NCBI GenBank assembly: GCA_017427385.1
Contig: JAFRSW010000021.1
Coordinates: 91,650 to 155,649 of the forward strand
Origin: Bacteroidales bacterium
GTDB taxonomy: Bacteria > Bacteroidota > Bacteroidia > Bacteroidales > UBA932
Length of the DNA stretch: 64,000 bases
Direction: 5' to 3'
Each line of letters begins with the position of its first letter. Positions within the stretch are counted from its first letter, which is position 1. The position numbers and the translations under genes were made by a program. Shown here piece by piece: positions 1 to 9,651 of this stretch. The notes under the pieces are model-generated. The model was not told the DNA's origin. It did not search any database and saw nothing but the letters and a program-made list of their open reading frames with translations.

Positions 1-5
1 AAGTT

Positions 6-1241
6 ATGAAGAAGATACCATACATAATTGCGATTGCCATTGCACTCGTATCCTGCTCGAAGAACGTAATCCTCGAGGGGCCCGCCGAGCGCATAGGCTT
101 CGACACCTATGCCATGCGTACTGCGGGTACCAAGGCTGGTGACAGCTACGTTGGAGGCAATGGGAATGCTGCCACCAACATCCCCGTGGGCGGCAAGTTT
201 GGTGTCTTCGCATACTTCCATCCCGGAGACGCGAATTCGAATGTGACGGGCAAGTGGAACAACAGCAACGTGAACAGCAACTATTCCAACATGCTGTTGA
301 ACGAGCCTGTGACGCGTGTAGAACCCAGCACGGGAACATATGCATATACATATTCTTCCACTCGTTACTGGCCGAGGAATGCCACAGACCGCATCTCCTT
401 CTTTGCATACTATCCTTATGCGGCGAATGCCTTTATAGTGGATGAGAATGCGGCAAGCGACGGCACCGGCATCACCCTGCAGGATCCGGAAGACAATACC
501 TTAGGTTACTCCAATAATCCGGTAGGATTCCCCAAGTTCAGGTTCGTGGTGAATCCGGATGCCTCCAAGCAGGTGGACTTCATGATCTCGGATATGTGCA
601 TGAACCAGAGTAAGAAGGCAAATGTGACCACAGGCCCCGACGACGACGTGCAGTTCACCTTCCACCACATGCTCAGCCAGATCCGCATCAAGGCCGTTAA
701 CTTCTCGGTGGAAAACAGTGACGTGACCATATCCGATGTCGATTTCCGCTTCATTGGCGTGCCAGTCAGCGGAATTGTCACCACTTCCATAGAGCCTTCA
801 GCACTGAATGCCAACGGCGAGCCTCTGGATGCCAACGGCAAGGCGGCCATGCGCTTCAGCTGGGGTAGTTTCAACACCAGCAATTCCAGCTTCTCTACGA
901 CTGTGTATAAAGATGATGGCACCCCTGCGGAAAAGCAGGCCGCAATCATGCTGATGATTCCGCATACCTTCTCCGAAGACCCTGGCAAGGATATTGCAGA
1001 GGTTACTTTCAAAGTGACCCGGGCAGCTAATGCTGCCGGGGAGCATTATGAGTACACCGGGCACCTGTCCACTTCGCTCGCTATCGGCGGGCTGACCGGA
1101 TGGGAGCGGAATAAGATATATAACTATTCCATCACTGTCACGTTGAACTCCATCGAGTTCGATGCAGAAGTGGAAGACTGGCCGGAGGCAAGTACCGACG
1201 TTACTACCATCAAGGTTAACCTTGAAAACGATAATGATTAA
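6..1241 (+). CDS. Fimbrillin-like (Mfa/Fim family) lipoprotein
   Basis: A 411-residue exported lipoprotein, probably a shaft or accessory subunit of type V (Mfa1/FimA-like) fimbriae. The lipobox is LVSC with Cys17. The mature part opens with an IGFDTYA strand followed by TKAG, the usual start of fimbrillin-family proteins (I-x-F then a threonine-rich stretch), and an RYWPR segment leads into the first beta domain. In this family the subunits are lipidated, carried to the outer membrane, cut after an Arg or Lys, and polymerised by strand exchange. The last 8 nt (ATGATTAA) overlap the next gene, so the two are translationally coupled. Its own ribosome site lies outside the window. The family call is good; its position in the fimbria (shaft, anchor or tip) cannot be told. 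Confidence 0.75.
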   Translation: MKKIPYIIAIAIALVSCSKNVILEGPAERIGFDTYAMRTAGTKAGDSYVGGNGNAATNIPVGGKFGVFAYFHPGDANSNVTGKWNNSNVNSNYSNMLLNEPVTRVEPSTGTYAYTYSSTRYWPRNATDRISFFAYYPYAANAFIVDENAASDGTGITLQDPEDNTLGYSNNPVGFPKFRFVVNPDASKQVDFMISDMCMNQSKKANVTTGPDDDVQFTFHHMLSQIRIKAVNFSVENSDVTISDVDFRFIGVPVSGIVTTSIEPSALNANGEPLDANGKAAMRFSWGSFNTSNSSFSTTVYKDDGTPAEKQAAIMLMIPHTFSEDPGKDIAEVTFKVTRAANAAGEHYEYTGHLSTSLAIGGLTGWERNKIYNYSITVTLNSIEFDAEVEDWPEASTDVTTIKVNLENDND

Positions 1242-3246
1242 AAAGACTAACATCCTGGTTGTTCTCTCGCTGTTCGTGGCCTTTGCGGGTTGCACGAAAC
1301 CGGAGAGATTCCCCCAGACCTACGAAGGTTCGGGCAACCAGCAGATACGGTTCAGCGCCGAGGCGCATTGGACAAAGGCCGATGTAACCCTTAACGATCT
1401 CAAGGCTGACGACAATGGCTGGGGCGTGTTTGCATACTACACCGGCACAGATGACTATTCCAAGCCGGAAGATGCGCAGGGCGTCATTTTCAACAAGCGC
1501 CGAGTTAAGTGGGCCACATCCGGCGAGAATATGAACAGCTGGGACTACTCCATCGACGCCGCTCATAAGAAGGAGTACTGGCCTATGGATCCCGCCGAGA
1601 AGGTTACTTTCTTCGCCTTTGCTCCCTGGAAGGAGTTTAATAGCGCCGTCAGTGTTGATAACGAGGGGCCTTATGTGACATACACAGCTTCTACGAACCT
1701 TGCCCAGCAGAAAGATCTGCTCTGGGGTACCAATACTTCAGGTCTGCCGCACCGCAATGTGAACATGGCCACGTATCCGGATTCCATAGTGGATATGCAC
1801 TTCCGCCATGCGCCTGCTAAGATTCATTTTACGATTAACGGAGCATCACTTGATGATGAAACCGCGGCTCCTACTCCTCAAGGGAATGCTACAACTAACA
1901 CTACTTATAGCAGCAATAACGACATCAATAAAACTCAGGAAGCTACAGGAAGTACTTATAACTATTATACATTATATTGGGCATACAGAGTCAAAACTGT
2001 GACAACGACTCAAACATACAGACAACTGATTTCCGGATTCAAAATACTGATCAACAGTGTCGAGATGAAGAATTTTATCAAGGATGGTGTCCTTCATCTG
2101 AATAATCCGGATTCCTACGTTCCTTATTGGACGAATGAGGCCAGTCAGGCGGAAGATTTCCTCACATATAACTTTACTGCTTCGGATATTGTTACTGCCG
2201 TTGCCAATCCAGGCAACCAAACAACGCTTTCCAATGGTTGGGGAACAACATATTTAGGGGTGAATTCCGATCCCAAGGAGCTTTTACCAGCCCCTAATAA
2301 CTATATTTACATGATTCCCAAAGAGGCGGATGACCTTGTCGGGGATGAATCGAATAATATTAAGATTTCCGTGCGATACCACGTGATTGGTCTTACCAAA
2401 ACAGTACAGTTTACCAGAACGACAACAACGGTTTCGTACCAAAGGGTTCCTTATTATAGGAGTGGTAATAGCTATTACTATAAAAGGACTAATGGTAATT
2501 ATACCACCGATCTAACTCGCACTCTTGATTGGGCAGATGTGAACAACAATGCCAATTATCCTGTCAATACATCCTATACCGATGGCACTTCAACCAATGT
2601 CGGCAATCCGGAATGGAACTACTCGCAGGATAATGACGGAGACGGATTCCTGGCCGTAGGCCCCATCGCTTCCGACATCCTTGGTGGCCGCGATTACACC
2701 ATCAACCTCTATCTGGACGGACGCGAACTCAAACTTCAGGTTATCCCTCAGCCCTGGGATCTGCAGGAAACCACTTACGACTACAACTCGTTCATCAATC
2801 CCGTGCAGCAGTCGCTTACATACGATTCCGACTTCGTGTACGAAGTGATTGGAAGCAACGTTTACATCAACAACCGCATGGGCAAGTTCTACTTCAAGCT
2901 TGGCAGCGGAATGTATCTCTATTGGCAGGCGTCCCTCATCGGCGATGACGCCTTTGCCTTCACCGACGAAAACGGCGAATACCTGCTGGACGACAACGGC
3001 GATTATCGGACCACCGTTCGTGGCGACATAGGAGAAAACATGAACTATATCTATGTCAAAGCTATCAACACTTCATCCCATGTAACAAGCAAAGCCAAAC
3101 TTCGTATCTATCTGTTCAATTCCGAGAACCGGGCCACAGTGGCTTTGCCGCAGGATAACTGGCCATTCGTGAGTTCTAGCTACATCAACGGGCAGGGGCA
3201 GCAAGTGCGGGTGATGGAGTGGAATGTGGTGCAAACAGCAAACTAG
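1234..3246 (+). CDS. Large fimbrillin-like lipoprotein
   Basis: A 670-residue lipoprotein (lipobox FAGC, Cys20). The start at 1234 is chosen over an in-frame ATG at 1162 because it gives a clean signal peptide and the coupled ATGATTAA overlap. The N-terminal part (QIRFSAEAHWTKAD, then KEYWPMDPAEKVTFFAFAPW) has the fimbrillin pattern of an I-x-F strand, a Thr-Lys segment and a YWP strand before FFAF. The C-terminal third, including DYTINLYLDGRELKLQV and IPQPWDL, is the second beta domain. The middle, about 1840-2580, is much more AT-rich than the flanks and rich in Thr, Asn and Tyr, as if a surface segment had been replaced by recombination. Likely an accessory or tip-proximal subunit. Confidence 0.65.
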   Translation: MIKKTNILVVLSLFVAFAGCTKPERFPQTYEGSGNQQIRFSAEAHWTKADVTLNDLKADDNGWGVFAYYTGTDDYSKPEDAQGVIFNKRRVKWATSGENMNSWDYSIDAAHKKEYWPMDPAEKVTFFAFAPWKEFNSAVSVDNEGPYVTYTASTNLAQQKDLLWGTNTSGLPHRNVNMATYPDSIVDMHFRHAPAKIHFTINGASLDDETAAPTPQGNATTNTTYSSNNDINKTQEATGSTYNYYTLYWAYRVKTVTTTQTYRQLISGFKILINSVEMKNFIKDGVLHLNNPDSYVPYWTNEASQAEDFLTYNFTASDIVTAVANPGNQTTLSNGWGTTYLGVNSDPKELLPAPNNYIYMIPKEADDLVGDESNNIKISVRYHVIGLTKTVQFTRTTTTVSYQRVPYYRSGNSYYYKRTNGNYTTDLTRTLDWADVNNNANYPVNTSYTDGTSTNVGNPEWNYSQDNDGDGFLAVGPIASDILGGRDYTINLYLDGRELKLQVIPQPWDLQETTYDYNSFINPVQQSLTYDSDFVYEVIGSNVYINNRMGKFYFKLGSGMYLYWQASLIGDDAFAFTDENGEYLLDDNGDYRTTVRGDIGENMNYIYVKAINTSSHVTSKAKLRIYLFNSENRATVALPQDNWPFVSSSYINGQGQQVRVMEWNVVQTAN

Positions 3247-3247
3247 T

Positions 3248-5830
3248 ATGGAAATGAGAAAGTTACACAACATAGTATTGCTTCTTGCAACGACGCTTAT
3301 CCTGTTCGCAATTTCGTGCGAACGCGAGGATCTGCGTCCCCGCATACAAACTTCGATACCGGGCTTCGAGAATGTTGAGGCAGAAGATAATTGTATAATA
3401 CTCAGGCTCGATCCCTCCTTTGTGAGGCCCAAGACCAAGGCCAGTGCCACTGAGCGTGGCCTGGACTCGTTGAACGAGAATCGCATCAATTCTATAGACT
3501 GCTTCTTCTACAGGACCGGAGAGACCGATTCCGCGCCTATCTTCAAGGCAATAGGCCGTACAGTTGAAGACGAAGCCGCTATCGACTCTACTGAATGCTA
3601 CGTCAAGGTATACTATAACGATGAGATCGCGGAAGTGCTGTTTGGAAGCACGAGCAGTGGAACCTGTGAAGCGTTCGTTATCGCCAATGCTGCTATCAAT
3701 TACGATCCGAACCATTGCACCGTGAATGACCTTCGTCAATCGGTGCTGGAATACGACTTCTCCCAGCAGGAAATCCAGCCGTATTTTACCATGTGTTCGC
3801 AGGAAACCGCCCAGGTGACGCTGTACAGTGTAATGGGAAATGTGAACGGGCAGCAGAAACTGATCTCCACGGCGGCAGGCCGTGTGCCACTCTATCGCTG
3901 TGCGTCCAAGATTCAGCTCTATCTTAAGTTGCCAGAAACTTTTTGCGATGGCATAGATCCTTGTGTATATGCCCCCTGTCCGGAACAATTGGGTGGAATT
4001 AAGGTACAATTGAAGAGTGGAAGCAAAAAAACCTACGCGGATGCAGAGTACTCACTTGCTGACGCAGACTATATAACCTACTCCGACCGTACGATGTATA
4101 AAGTAAGAGATATAGCGCTGGTGGCAGGCAAGGAGGAGTATAATTATGGTCACAGACCTTTCTATTCCTATCCTATGAAATGGACGGATCTGGACGATCA
4201 TGCGGCCAACTTCATTTTCTCCATTCCATGGAAAATGGTGAAAGATGCCAATGGAGACGACGTTGTGGACGGCCCTGCCGAAAGGCGCTACTATAAACTC
4301 AGTTCAAACGTGATTGGCCGTAAGTTCGAGGCCAACGGCTTTTACCGTACCTTTGTATATATACAGAGCCGTGGTGATGAAGAGCTCGATAAAGCCGAAG
4401 AAATCGACCAGTGCAACTACATAATCACCGATTGGGTGCACGAAGGTATTGCTACCGGTTCGGGTTCCGAATCCATCTCCGGAAACTTCATCCGCTACAA
4501 CTTCCTGGTTGTGGAACCGGATGAGGTGACGCTGAACAACCAGGCGACATATACTTTCAAGTTCAAGTCTAGCTCGGATTTTGAAGATTATAAGGTAATT
4601 ATCGACAGTGTATGTTTTTATAAATACACCACAGGTGTCGGAGTGCGTCAGCAGCGTACTGTAAATGATTCCCAGACAACGGTAGCACAGCGGACCAGCG
4701 GAAATGCAGCCTTCATCGACAAGAATGAGTATTCAGTTACCTACAATTACAGTAAGGGCGAGATTTATTTTACCCATGAGTTGGATGAGGTTTATGAGCA
4801 GAGGGATATCTATCTCACTGTGACTAACGAAGACGAAATTAGCCAAAGGGTTAAAATACATCAAAAGCCGGCAATTATGCTGGAGTTGCACTCTGCTGGA
4901 GACGTGTTTGTGAACGGGTATTTTGGTAGGGTAAAGAATGCTGGATTCAGTAGTCAGTATGCATATGTTGCCCATACCTCAACAAACTGGATGGGGCAAA
5001 CAACAACAACTTATCAAAATGAGAGAACGGACTATTGGCACTGTTCAACAAATTATACAGGCAGGCAGCAGGTTCAAAGTGGTTGGCAGACATATTACAA
5101 TTATAATGTTCTTGATTCAGGATATGGTTCAGTATTGGTTACTACCGATAACATGAACACTTCAATATCTACAAATTTCTTTACTACGGAAATTAATCTT
5201 TCAGCATTCAATTCTAGTAATCATACTTATTTGAGTAATGGCCAGAGTGTTGAGTATAGAATCGGAGATCCTCGTGTAAAAGCCAGTGCTAATACTACTG
5301 ATGGAGGTTATGGCAGTGGCTGGTCTTTGAACGGCTATCTTTATTGGAATGGTTCACAGGAAAGGACGCAAGCGTGGACTAATCCTGGCGATATTCTTAT
5401 TTGCAGTATGCGAGAGAAAGACCGCAGTCTCATTTCTCCGCGATTCCTCATTTCGTCAGCATTGAATGCAAATACAGGTCTTACCTGGGAACAAGTAGTG
5501 AAACGTGGTGCCACTTATCAAGAGGCTGGTTATCCCGCAGGAAGATGGAGACTGCCTTCAGAGGCGGAGATTGCCTTCATTGTGGCGAGGCAGCGTGATG
5601 GTGTAATCCCAAATCTTTATGCTACCAATACATTCTATTGGGCAGGGAGTGGAAGATTGGTTTACGTTCCTGCAGATGCAAATGCCTCCATTTCGTTCTA
5701 TACTACGACAGAAGCTGCATCTCAAACTTCAGACACAACTTTTTCCTGCCGTTTCGTCTACGACCTCTGGTACTGGGGAGACACGCCATCTACTTCTAAC
5801 GAGTATCACGCAAACGGGCATATTAATTAA
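3248..5830 (+). CDS. Putative fimbrial tip/adhesin lipoprotein
   Basis: An 860-residue lipoprotein (lipobox FAISC, Cys24) starting 1 nt after the preceding gene; ATG 3248 or 3254 are both possible. The N-terminal part (LNENRINSIDCFFYRTG, then VIANAAINYDPN) resembles accessory fimbrial proteins of Bacteroidales, of the Mfa2-5 or DUF4906 type. The C-terminal 150 residues hold AGRWRLPSEAEIAFI and FYWAGSGR. Such a WRLP-E motif is seen in C-type-lectin-like or formylglycine-enzyme-like folds, so the end may be a ligand-binding head. The stretch about 4590-5760 is AT-rich against its flanks. Fits an adhesin carried at the fimbrial tip; the ligand is unknown. Confidence 0.5.
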   Translation: MEMRKLHNIVLLLATTLILFAISCEREDLRPRIQTSIPGFENVEAEDNCIILRLDPSFVRPKTKASATERGLDSLNENRINSIDCFFYRTGETDSAPIFKAIGRTVEDEAAIDSTECYVKVYYNDEIAEVLFGSTSSGTCEAFVIANAAINYDPNHCTVNDLRQSVLEYDFSQQEIQPYFTMCSQETAQVTLYSVMGNVNGQQKLISTAAGRVPLYRCASKIQLYLKLPETFCDGIDPCVYAPCPEQLGGIKVQLKSGSKKTYADAEYSLADADYITYSDRTMYKVRDIALVAGKEEYNYGHRPFYSYPMKWTDLDDHAANFIFSIPWKMVKDANGDDVVDGPAERRYYKLSSNVIGRKFEANGFYRTFVYIQSRGDEELDKAEEIDQCNYIITDWVHEGIATGSGSESISGNFIRYNFLVVEPDEVTLNNQATYTFKFKSSSDFEDYKVIIDSVCFYKYTTGVGVRQQRTVNDSQTTVAQRTSGNAAFIDKNEYSVTYNYSKGEIYFTHELDEVYEQRDIYLTVTNEDEISQRVKIHQKPAIMLELHSAGDVFVNGYFGRVKNAGFSSQYAYVAHTSTNWMGQTTTTYQNERTDYWHCSTNYTGRQQVQSGWQTYYNYNVLDSGYGSVLVTTDNMNTSISTNFFTTEINLSAFNSSNHTYLSNGQSVEYRIGDPRVKASANTTDGGYGSGWSLNGYLYWNGSQERTQAWTNPGDILICSMREKDRSLISPRFLISSALNANTGLTWEQVVKRGATYQEAGYPAGRWRLPSEAEIAFIVARQRDGVIPNLYATNTFYWAGSGRLVYVPADANASISFYTTTEAASQTSDTTFSCRFVYDLWYWGDTPSTSNEYHANGHIN

Positions 5831-5836
5831 TTGAAC

Positions 5837-8800
5837 ATGAGATATTTGCGACATATACTACTGATCTTCTCCACGCTCGTAGCGGTGATGCTCTCATCCT
5901 GCGTGCGGGAGGATCTCCGTGCCCTGGATCCGGCCGATGACGTGGAGAGCGACGGCGATTATGTTACACTCAACCTGAGTGTAGACATGATGGAAGATGC
6001 CGGCCAGGAAGTTTGGACCAAGGCCCTCGGGGAAGTCCCTGCGGTTAAGGACCTGTATGTCGCAGTGTTCGATGGTGGAGACATCCTCACCGAGATCGTC
6101 AAGGCGGAAGCCGGAACCGTGGACGATCCCCGAGATGAATATGAGCCCAGTTTAAGAGAGGGCGACCATTATCTCACCCGCTTCCACGTAACCCTAAAGA
6201 AAACCTCCGAACCGCGCGAAGTGCAGTTCATCGCCATAGGAAAGAAAGACTTCATCGATGTGGAATCTTTCGACATGATAGACGAGGCATCCTTCATCAA
6301 GAAGTTCATCGTCTCCGACAACGTGGATGCCTATTGGTGCCGCAAGCATTTCGAGGGTATCAGCGATAACGAAGAAACACATCGTAAGATGCAGGGCCTG
6401 AAGATGATACGCAACTTCCTCAAGGTAACCGTATCTTCGGAGGCGAGTAATTTCACCCTCAAAGGTTTTAAGGTTTTCAACAAGCCGCGTTATGGCACTC
6501 TGGCACCATACAACCCCAATACGGAAGAGTATAATGAAGATCAGACTGATGGCACGGTTTCGGTTAATTTCGACCGTTTCGCTGATTACTCTGCAATCGA
6601 GGCGGCAGGAAGCGAGGATACCGACAACTGGGCCTACAAGGAACTGGTAGAGCACCAGAAGTATTACGGCTATATGCCCAGCACGGTCGAGTATATAAGC
6701 ATGCGCGAGGAGGCCGGCAGTGCCGCAAACCTGGATACCTGGTTCGATGAGAATAAAATCGCCGGAGGCGAATACGACTACCTCTACGAATGCACATATA
6801 CCCAGGCAGCCAATCCTTTTATCATTTTCAAAGGCCGCTACACCGGTGAAGGTGCTAAGGGAGCCGATACCTATTACAAGGCCGACTTCGTGTATCACAA
6901 GGATGTGGAATCAGATAAGGTTTATTTCCACCTTCTTCGTAACTTCTTCTATGAGTTGAAGATAGCGAGCGTTGCGAATGATGGAGCCGCATCCCTTGAG
7001 TCGGCGGTCAACAGCCCTTCGATGAACAACTTCGACGGCTCTGCCGAGTCGCAGACCTACACTGTTATCTCCAAGACAGGTGCCCGTATGTACATCAGTT
7101 CTACGGATATCCTGGTCACTGAGGGAATACAGACAAAGGTTTACCTCAAGAATCTCGAGGGAGAGAATTTCGATCAGTTGAGAAATAATAAGCTTTCTAT
7201 CTCCAAGATAACCAAGTGCATCAACGTCAAGGACGTGAACAAAGCCGAAAGGCTTACGCCGCTGATTGAGTATAATCCCGGGAATGCAGCATACCAGGCT
7301 GCGCTGGAAGCAGGCACAATCGTTGACACTTCCCGCACGTTTGTCAATGCATTTAACATCGAAGTTACCAACACCAATGCCACCTTCAACGGCAGCAGCG
7401 GATGGTACGAATATACCATTCACCTCGCGAAGAATCCGAACACCTTGGGTGACAATGAGATGTGGCAGCAGGAGATCACCTTCTCTGATGGAGACGGGGG
7501 CCTCACCCGTACCCTGGTACTTTCTGCGCGCAAGCCATACGACTTCGATATCGACGTGCAGGACTATGTGCCGGGTAATGAAGGAGAGCAGCTTACGGTA
7601 GATATCGTGATACCTTCCGGTATTTCCGAGGCACGTTTCCCCCTTAACTTCTTCATAGAATCTGACGACCATACCATTTATCCGGATGCTACTTCAGCGG
7701 CTTACCCCACCCTTCCGGTGTCTTCCGGCACTAGTAAGATTCCGGGTAAGAGCGAGCGTTCGTATTGGTTCACACGTACCATTACCTACGATGAGTACAA
7801 GGCCGCCCACGAAGATATACAGTCCAACAAGACATTCACTAGTTATTTCAAGACGCTCGTTCCCGCAAGCGCCACAACCATTTATGTGCAGTGCGATCCA
7901 GAGACATCCAACTACTTCTCGGGTGTCATGAACGATGACTTTGTGAATGAACGCTTTACCGGTGAAATCAGGTTCGAGAAGAATCCTCTGTATGTTGCAG
8001 TCGGCTCAAAGGCTATCAACCCTGTGTATGTGAACTCCGGAGCACCTGTTACGTACAGCATCCAGAATGTGGCGGTCGCCACCATCAATTCTACAACAGG
8101 TGAAGTTATCGGCGTAAGCACGGGTGAAAATGGTGCGACGGTCGAAACCATAGTTACCGCCACCATTCCTCAATACAAGGCGTACACTGGTGCATCAACC
8201 ACGTTCAGGGTAATCGTTGCCGAGCTGCTGCCGGATTGGAACTTCGAATGGGATGGCCTGCTTACTCCTGTCGTGAATGTTGGAGATGTTGTCACAAGGA
8301 ATACGGCGACTGCTACTGTGAGCACGGGTACTTCTACATATAATCCTCCTGTGACATACACATCCAGCGATCCTACCATTGCAACCGTTGATGCCAACGG
8401 CCATGTAACCGGTGTCAACCCTGGTGTTGTAACCATCACCGCTCACTCCGAAATCGATGAATATGAGGAGAATGGCCATACCTACTCTGCAATGTTCGAG
8501 AACATCAGCTACACCATCGAGGTGGTTGCAGTAGGCGTGAGCGCTCCGGCAAACGGAACAGAGTATGTGAGGGTGCCGTTCTACGATGGCAAGATGATGT
8601 GGTTCACCAAGACAAATGAAGGTTTTGATGCCTGGAACTTCCGTACGGACGATGTGCGTTATGGTATGCAGGCATCGGCATGGGATTATTCGGCAAACTG
8701 CAGCCGCAACACTGTCAGTAAGTTGGTTTCTCCTGTTCTGGATCTTCGTGCTGCAGTGAATCCTGTGCTGGAATTCAACCATACCGGAAACTGGTGGACG

Positions 8801-9172
8801 GATGGTTATAAGGTTGGTGAAACTGTCTACGTGGAGGCTGTCAGCGAAGCGAATGGCAACCTGGATCAGGCAAAGGTGCGTATGATGCAGGATGCCCTGG
8901 TGCAGATCAGCTTCGACGGTGGTTCCACCTGGGCCGATGTCGGACTTACGGCGGCTGAATACCCTTCGGGTTACAACTTTGTGTCCGTGAATGTGTCCCA
9001 CAGCTTGAAGGGCCTGTTGGAAGGAAAGAATCCCACGGAGCTCAGCAATGTACGTATACAATTCGTCTATTCTGCATCTCCCGAAACCTTCCCCGACGAC
9101 CTTACTCAGTACCGGCCTTGGGGCGGCACATGGCAGATCAAGAGCTTCAGAGTAGTTGAAGTTGCAGAATAA
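5837..9172 (+). CDS. Giant fimbrial adhesin lipoprotein with Ig-like (Big_2) domains
   Basis: A 1111-residue lipoprotein (lipobox LSSC, Cys22). ATG 5837 is preferred over an in-frame TTG at 5831. The N-terminal part (VKDLYVAVFDGGD, VQFIAIGKKD) has the accessory fimbrial subunit pattern shared with the gene before it. Around residues 710-900 there are two bacterial Ig-like repeats, each with an I-A-T-V-x-x-x-G-x-V-x-G core (VATINSTTGEVIGVS, IATVDANGHVTGVNPG). The last 200 residues (VSPVLDLRAAVNPVLEFNHTG) resemble a jelly-roll 'choice of anchor' domain. Stalk plus terminal binding domain suggests a long tip adhesin. It is the last gene of the fimbrial operon and is followed by a strong hairpin. 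Confidence 0.55.
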   Translation: MRYLRHILLIFSTLVAVMLSSCVREDLRALDPADDVESDGDYVTLNLSVDMMEDAGQEVWTKALGEVPAVKDLYVAVFDGGDILTEIVKAEAGTVDDPRDEYEPSLREGDHYLTRFHVTLKKTSEPREVQFIAIGKKDFIDVESFDMIDEASFIKKFIVSDNVDAYWCRKHFEGISDNEETHRKMQGLKMIRNFLKVTVSSEASNFTLKGFKVFNKPRYGTLAPYNPNTEEYNEDQTDGTVSVNFDRFADYSAIEAAGSEDTDNWAYKELVEHQKYYGYMPSTVEYISMREEAGSAANLDTWFDENKIAGGEYDYLYECTYTQAANPFIIFKGRYTGEGAKGADTYYKADFVYHKDVESDKVYFHLLRNFFYELKIASVANDGAASLESAVNSPSMNNFDGSAESQTYTVISKTGARMYISSTDILVTEGIQTKVYLKNLEGENFDQLRNNKLSISKITKCINVKDVNKAERLTPLIEYNPGNAAYQAALEAGTIVDTSRTFVNAFNIEVTNTNATFNGSSGWYEYTIHLAKNPNTLGDNEMWQQEITFSDGDGGLTRTLVLSARKPYDFDIDVQDYVPGNEGEQLTVDIVIPSGISEARFPLNFFIESDDHTIYPDATSAAYPTLPVSSGTSKIPGKSERSYWFTRTITYDEYKAAHEDIQSNKTFTSYFKTLVPASATTIYVQCDPETSNYFSGVMNDDFVNERFTGEIRFEKNPLYVAVGSKAINPVYVNSGAPVTYSIQNVAVATINSTTGEVIGVSTGENGATVETIVTATIPQYKAYTGASTTFRVIVAELLPDWNFEWDGLLTPVVNVGDVVTRNTATATVSTGTSTYNPPVTYTSSDPTIATVDANGHVTGVNPGVVTITAHSEIDEYEENGHTYSAMFENISYTIEVVAVGVSAPANGTEYVRVPFYDGKMMWFTKTNEGFDAWNFRTDDVRYGMQASAWDYSANCSRNTVSKLVSPVLDLRAAVNPVLEFNHTGNWWTDGYKVGETVYVEAVSEANGNLDQAKVRMMQDALVQISFDGGSTWADVGLTAAEYPSGYNFVSVNVSHSLKGLLEGKNPTELSNVRIQFVYSASPETFPDDLTQYRPWGGTWQIKSFRVVEVAE

Positions 9173-9173
9173 C

Positions 9174-9213
9174 AACAAATCAGGGCAGCGCCACCGCGCT
9201 GCCCTGATTTGTT
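9174..9213. terminator. Bidirectional intrinsic terminator
   Basis: A perfect 17-bp inverted repeat (left arm 9174-9190, right arm 9197-9213, 6-nt loop) with an A-rich left and T-rich right end, so it can act on both strands. It lies between the stop codons of two convergent operons: the fimbrial genes and the kinase-lgt operon. Confidence 0.85.
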
Positions 9214-9228
9214 AATCCAATTAAGCCA

Positions 9229-9651
9229 CTAAATGTGCCCTCCGCCCTGGGCCTTGAGCTCTTCGTCTACCTTATCCTTCTCGGCCATAAGAAGGTCGAG
9301 CAACCAGTCTTTCTGCTCGTCCACGAGGCCGAGGTCCCGGCAGGCGCTCTCGTAGCGGCCCAGGACAGCCTCCTGGTAACGGTGGTAGACCATAGACTTG
9401 CGGATCTCGTCTTCGATGGTCTCGTGCTCGATCTCGTAACTGTCTTTGTAGTAATCCTTATACACCTTCTCCGAGGTATACTGGATGCAGAAGAAGAACA
9501 GGCCGGAGGCCAGGATCACTATGCCGAGGATCCCCACGATGAGCGGCACTCTCTGTATGAGGCCCAGCATGCCAAGCGTGGCTCCGATAAGGAATATTGC
9601 AAGCGCAATCAGTTCGTTGCGGTGGTTCTTATAAATTGAGGATATCTTCAT
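9229..9651 (-). CDS. Small membrane protein of unknown function
   Basis: A 140-residue protein with two hydrophobic helices at about residues 14-32 and 36-57, then a charged, probably coiled-coil tail to the end. No known domain is recognised. It is the last gene of the minus-strand operon that starts with the histidine kinase, and it overlaps the gene before it by 23 nt. The topology suggests a hairpin in the inner membrane with a cytoplasmic tail. It may work with the TPR protein upstream, but nothing in the sequence proves that. Confidence 0.6.
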   Translation of the reverse strand: MKISSIYKNHRNELIALAIFLIGATLGMLGLIQRVPLIVGILGIVILASGLFFFCIQYTSEKVYKDYYKDSYEIEHETIEDEIRKSMVYHRYQEAVLGRYESACRDLGLVDEQKDWLLDLLMAEKDKVDEELKAQGGGHI

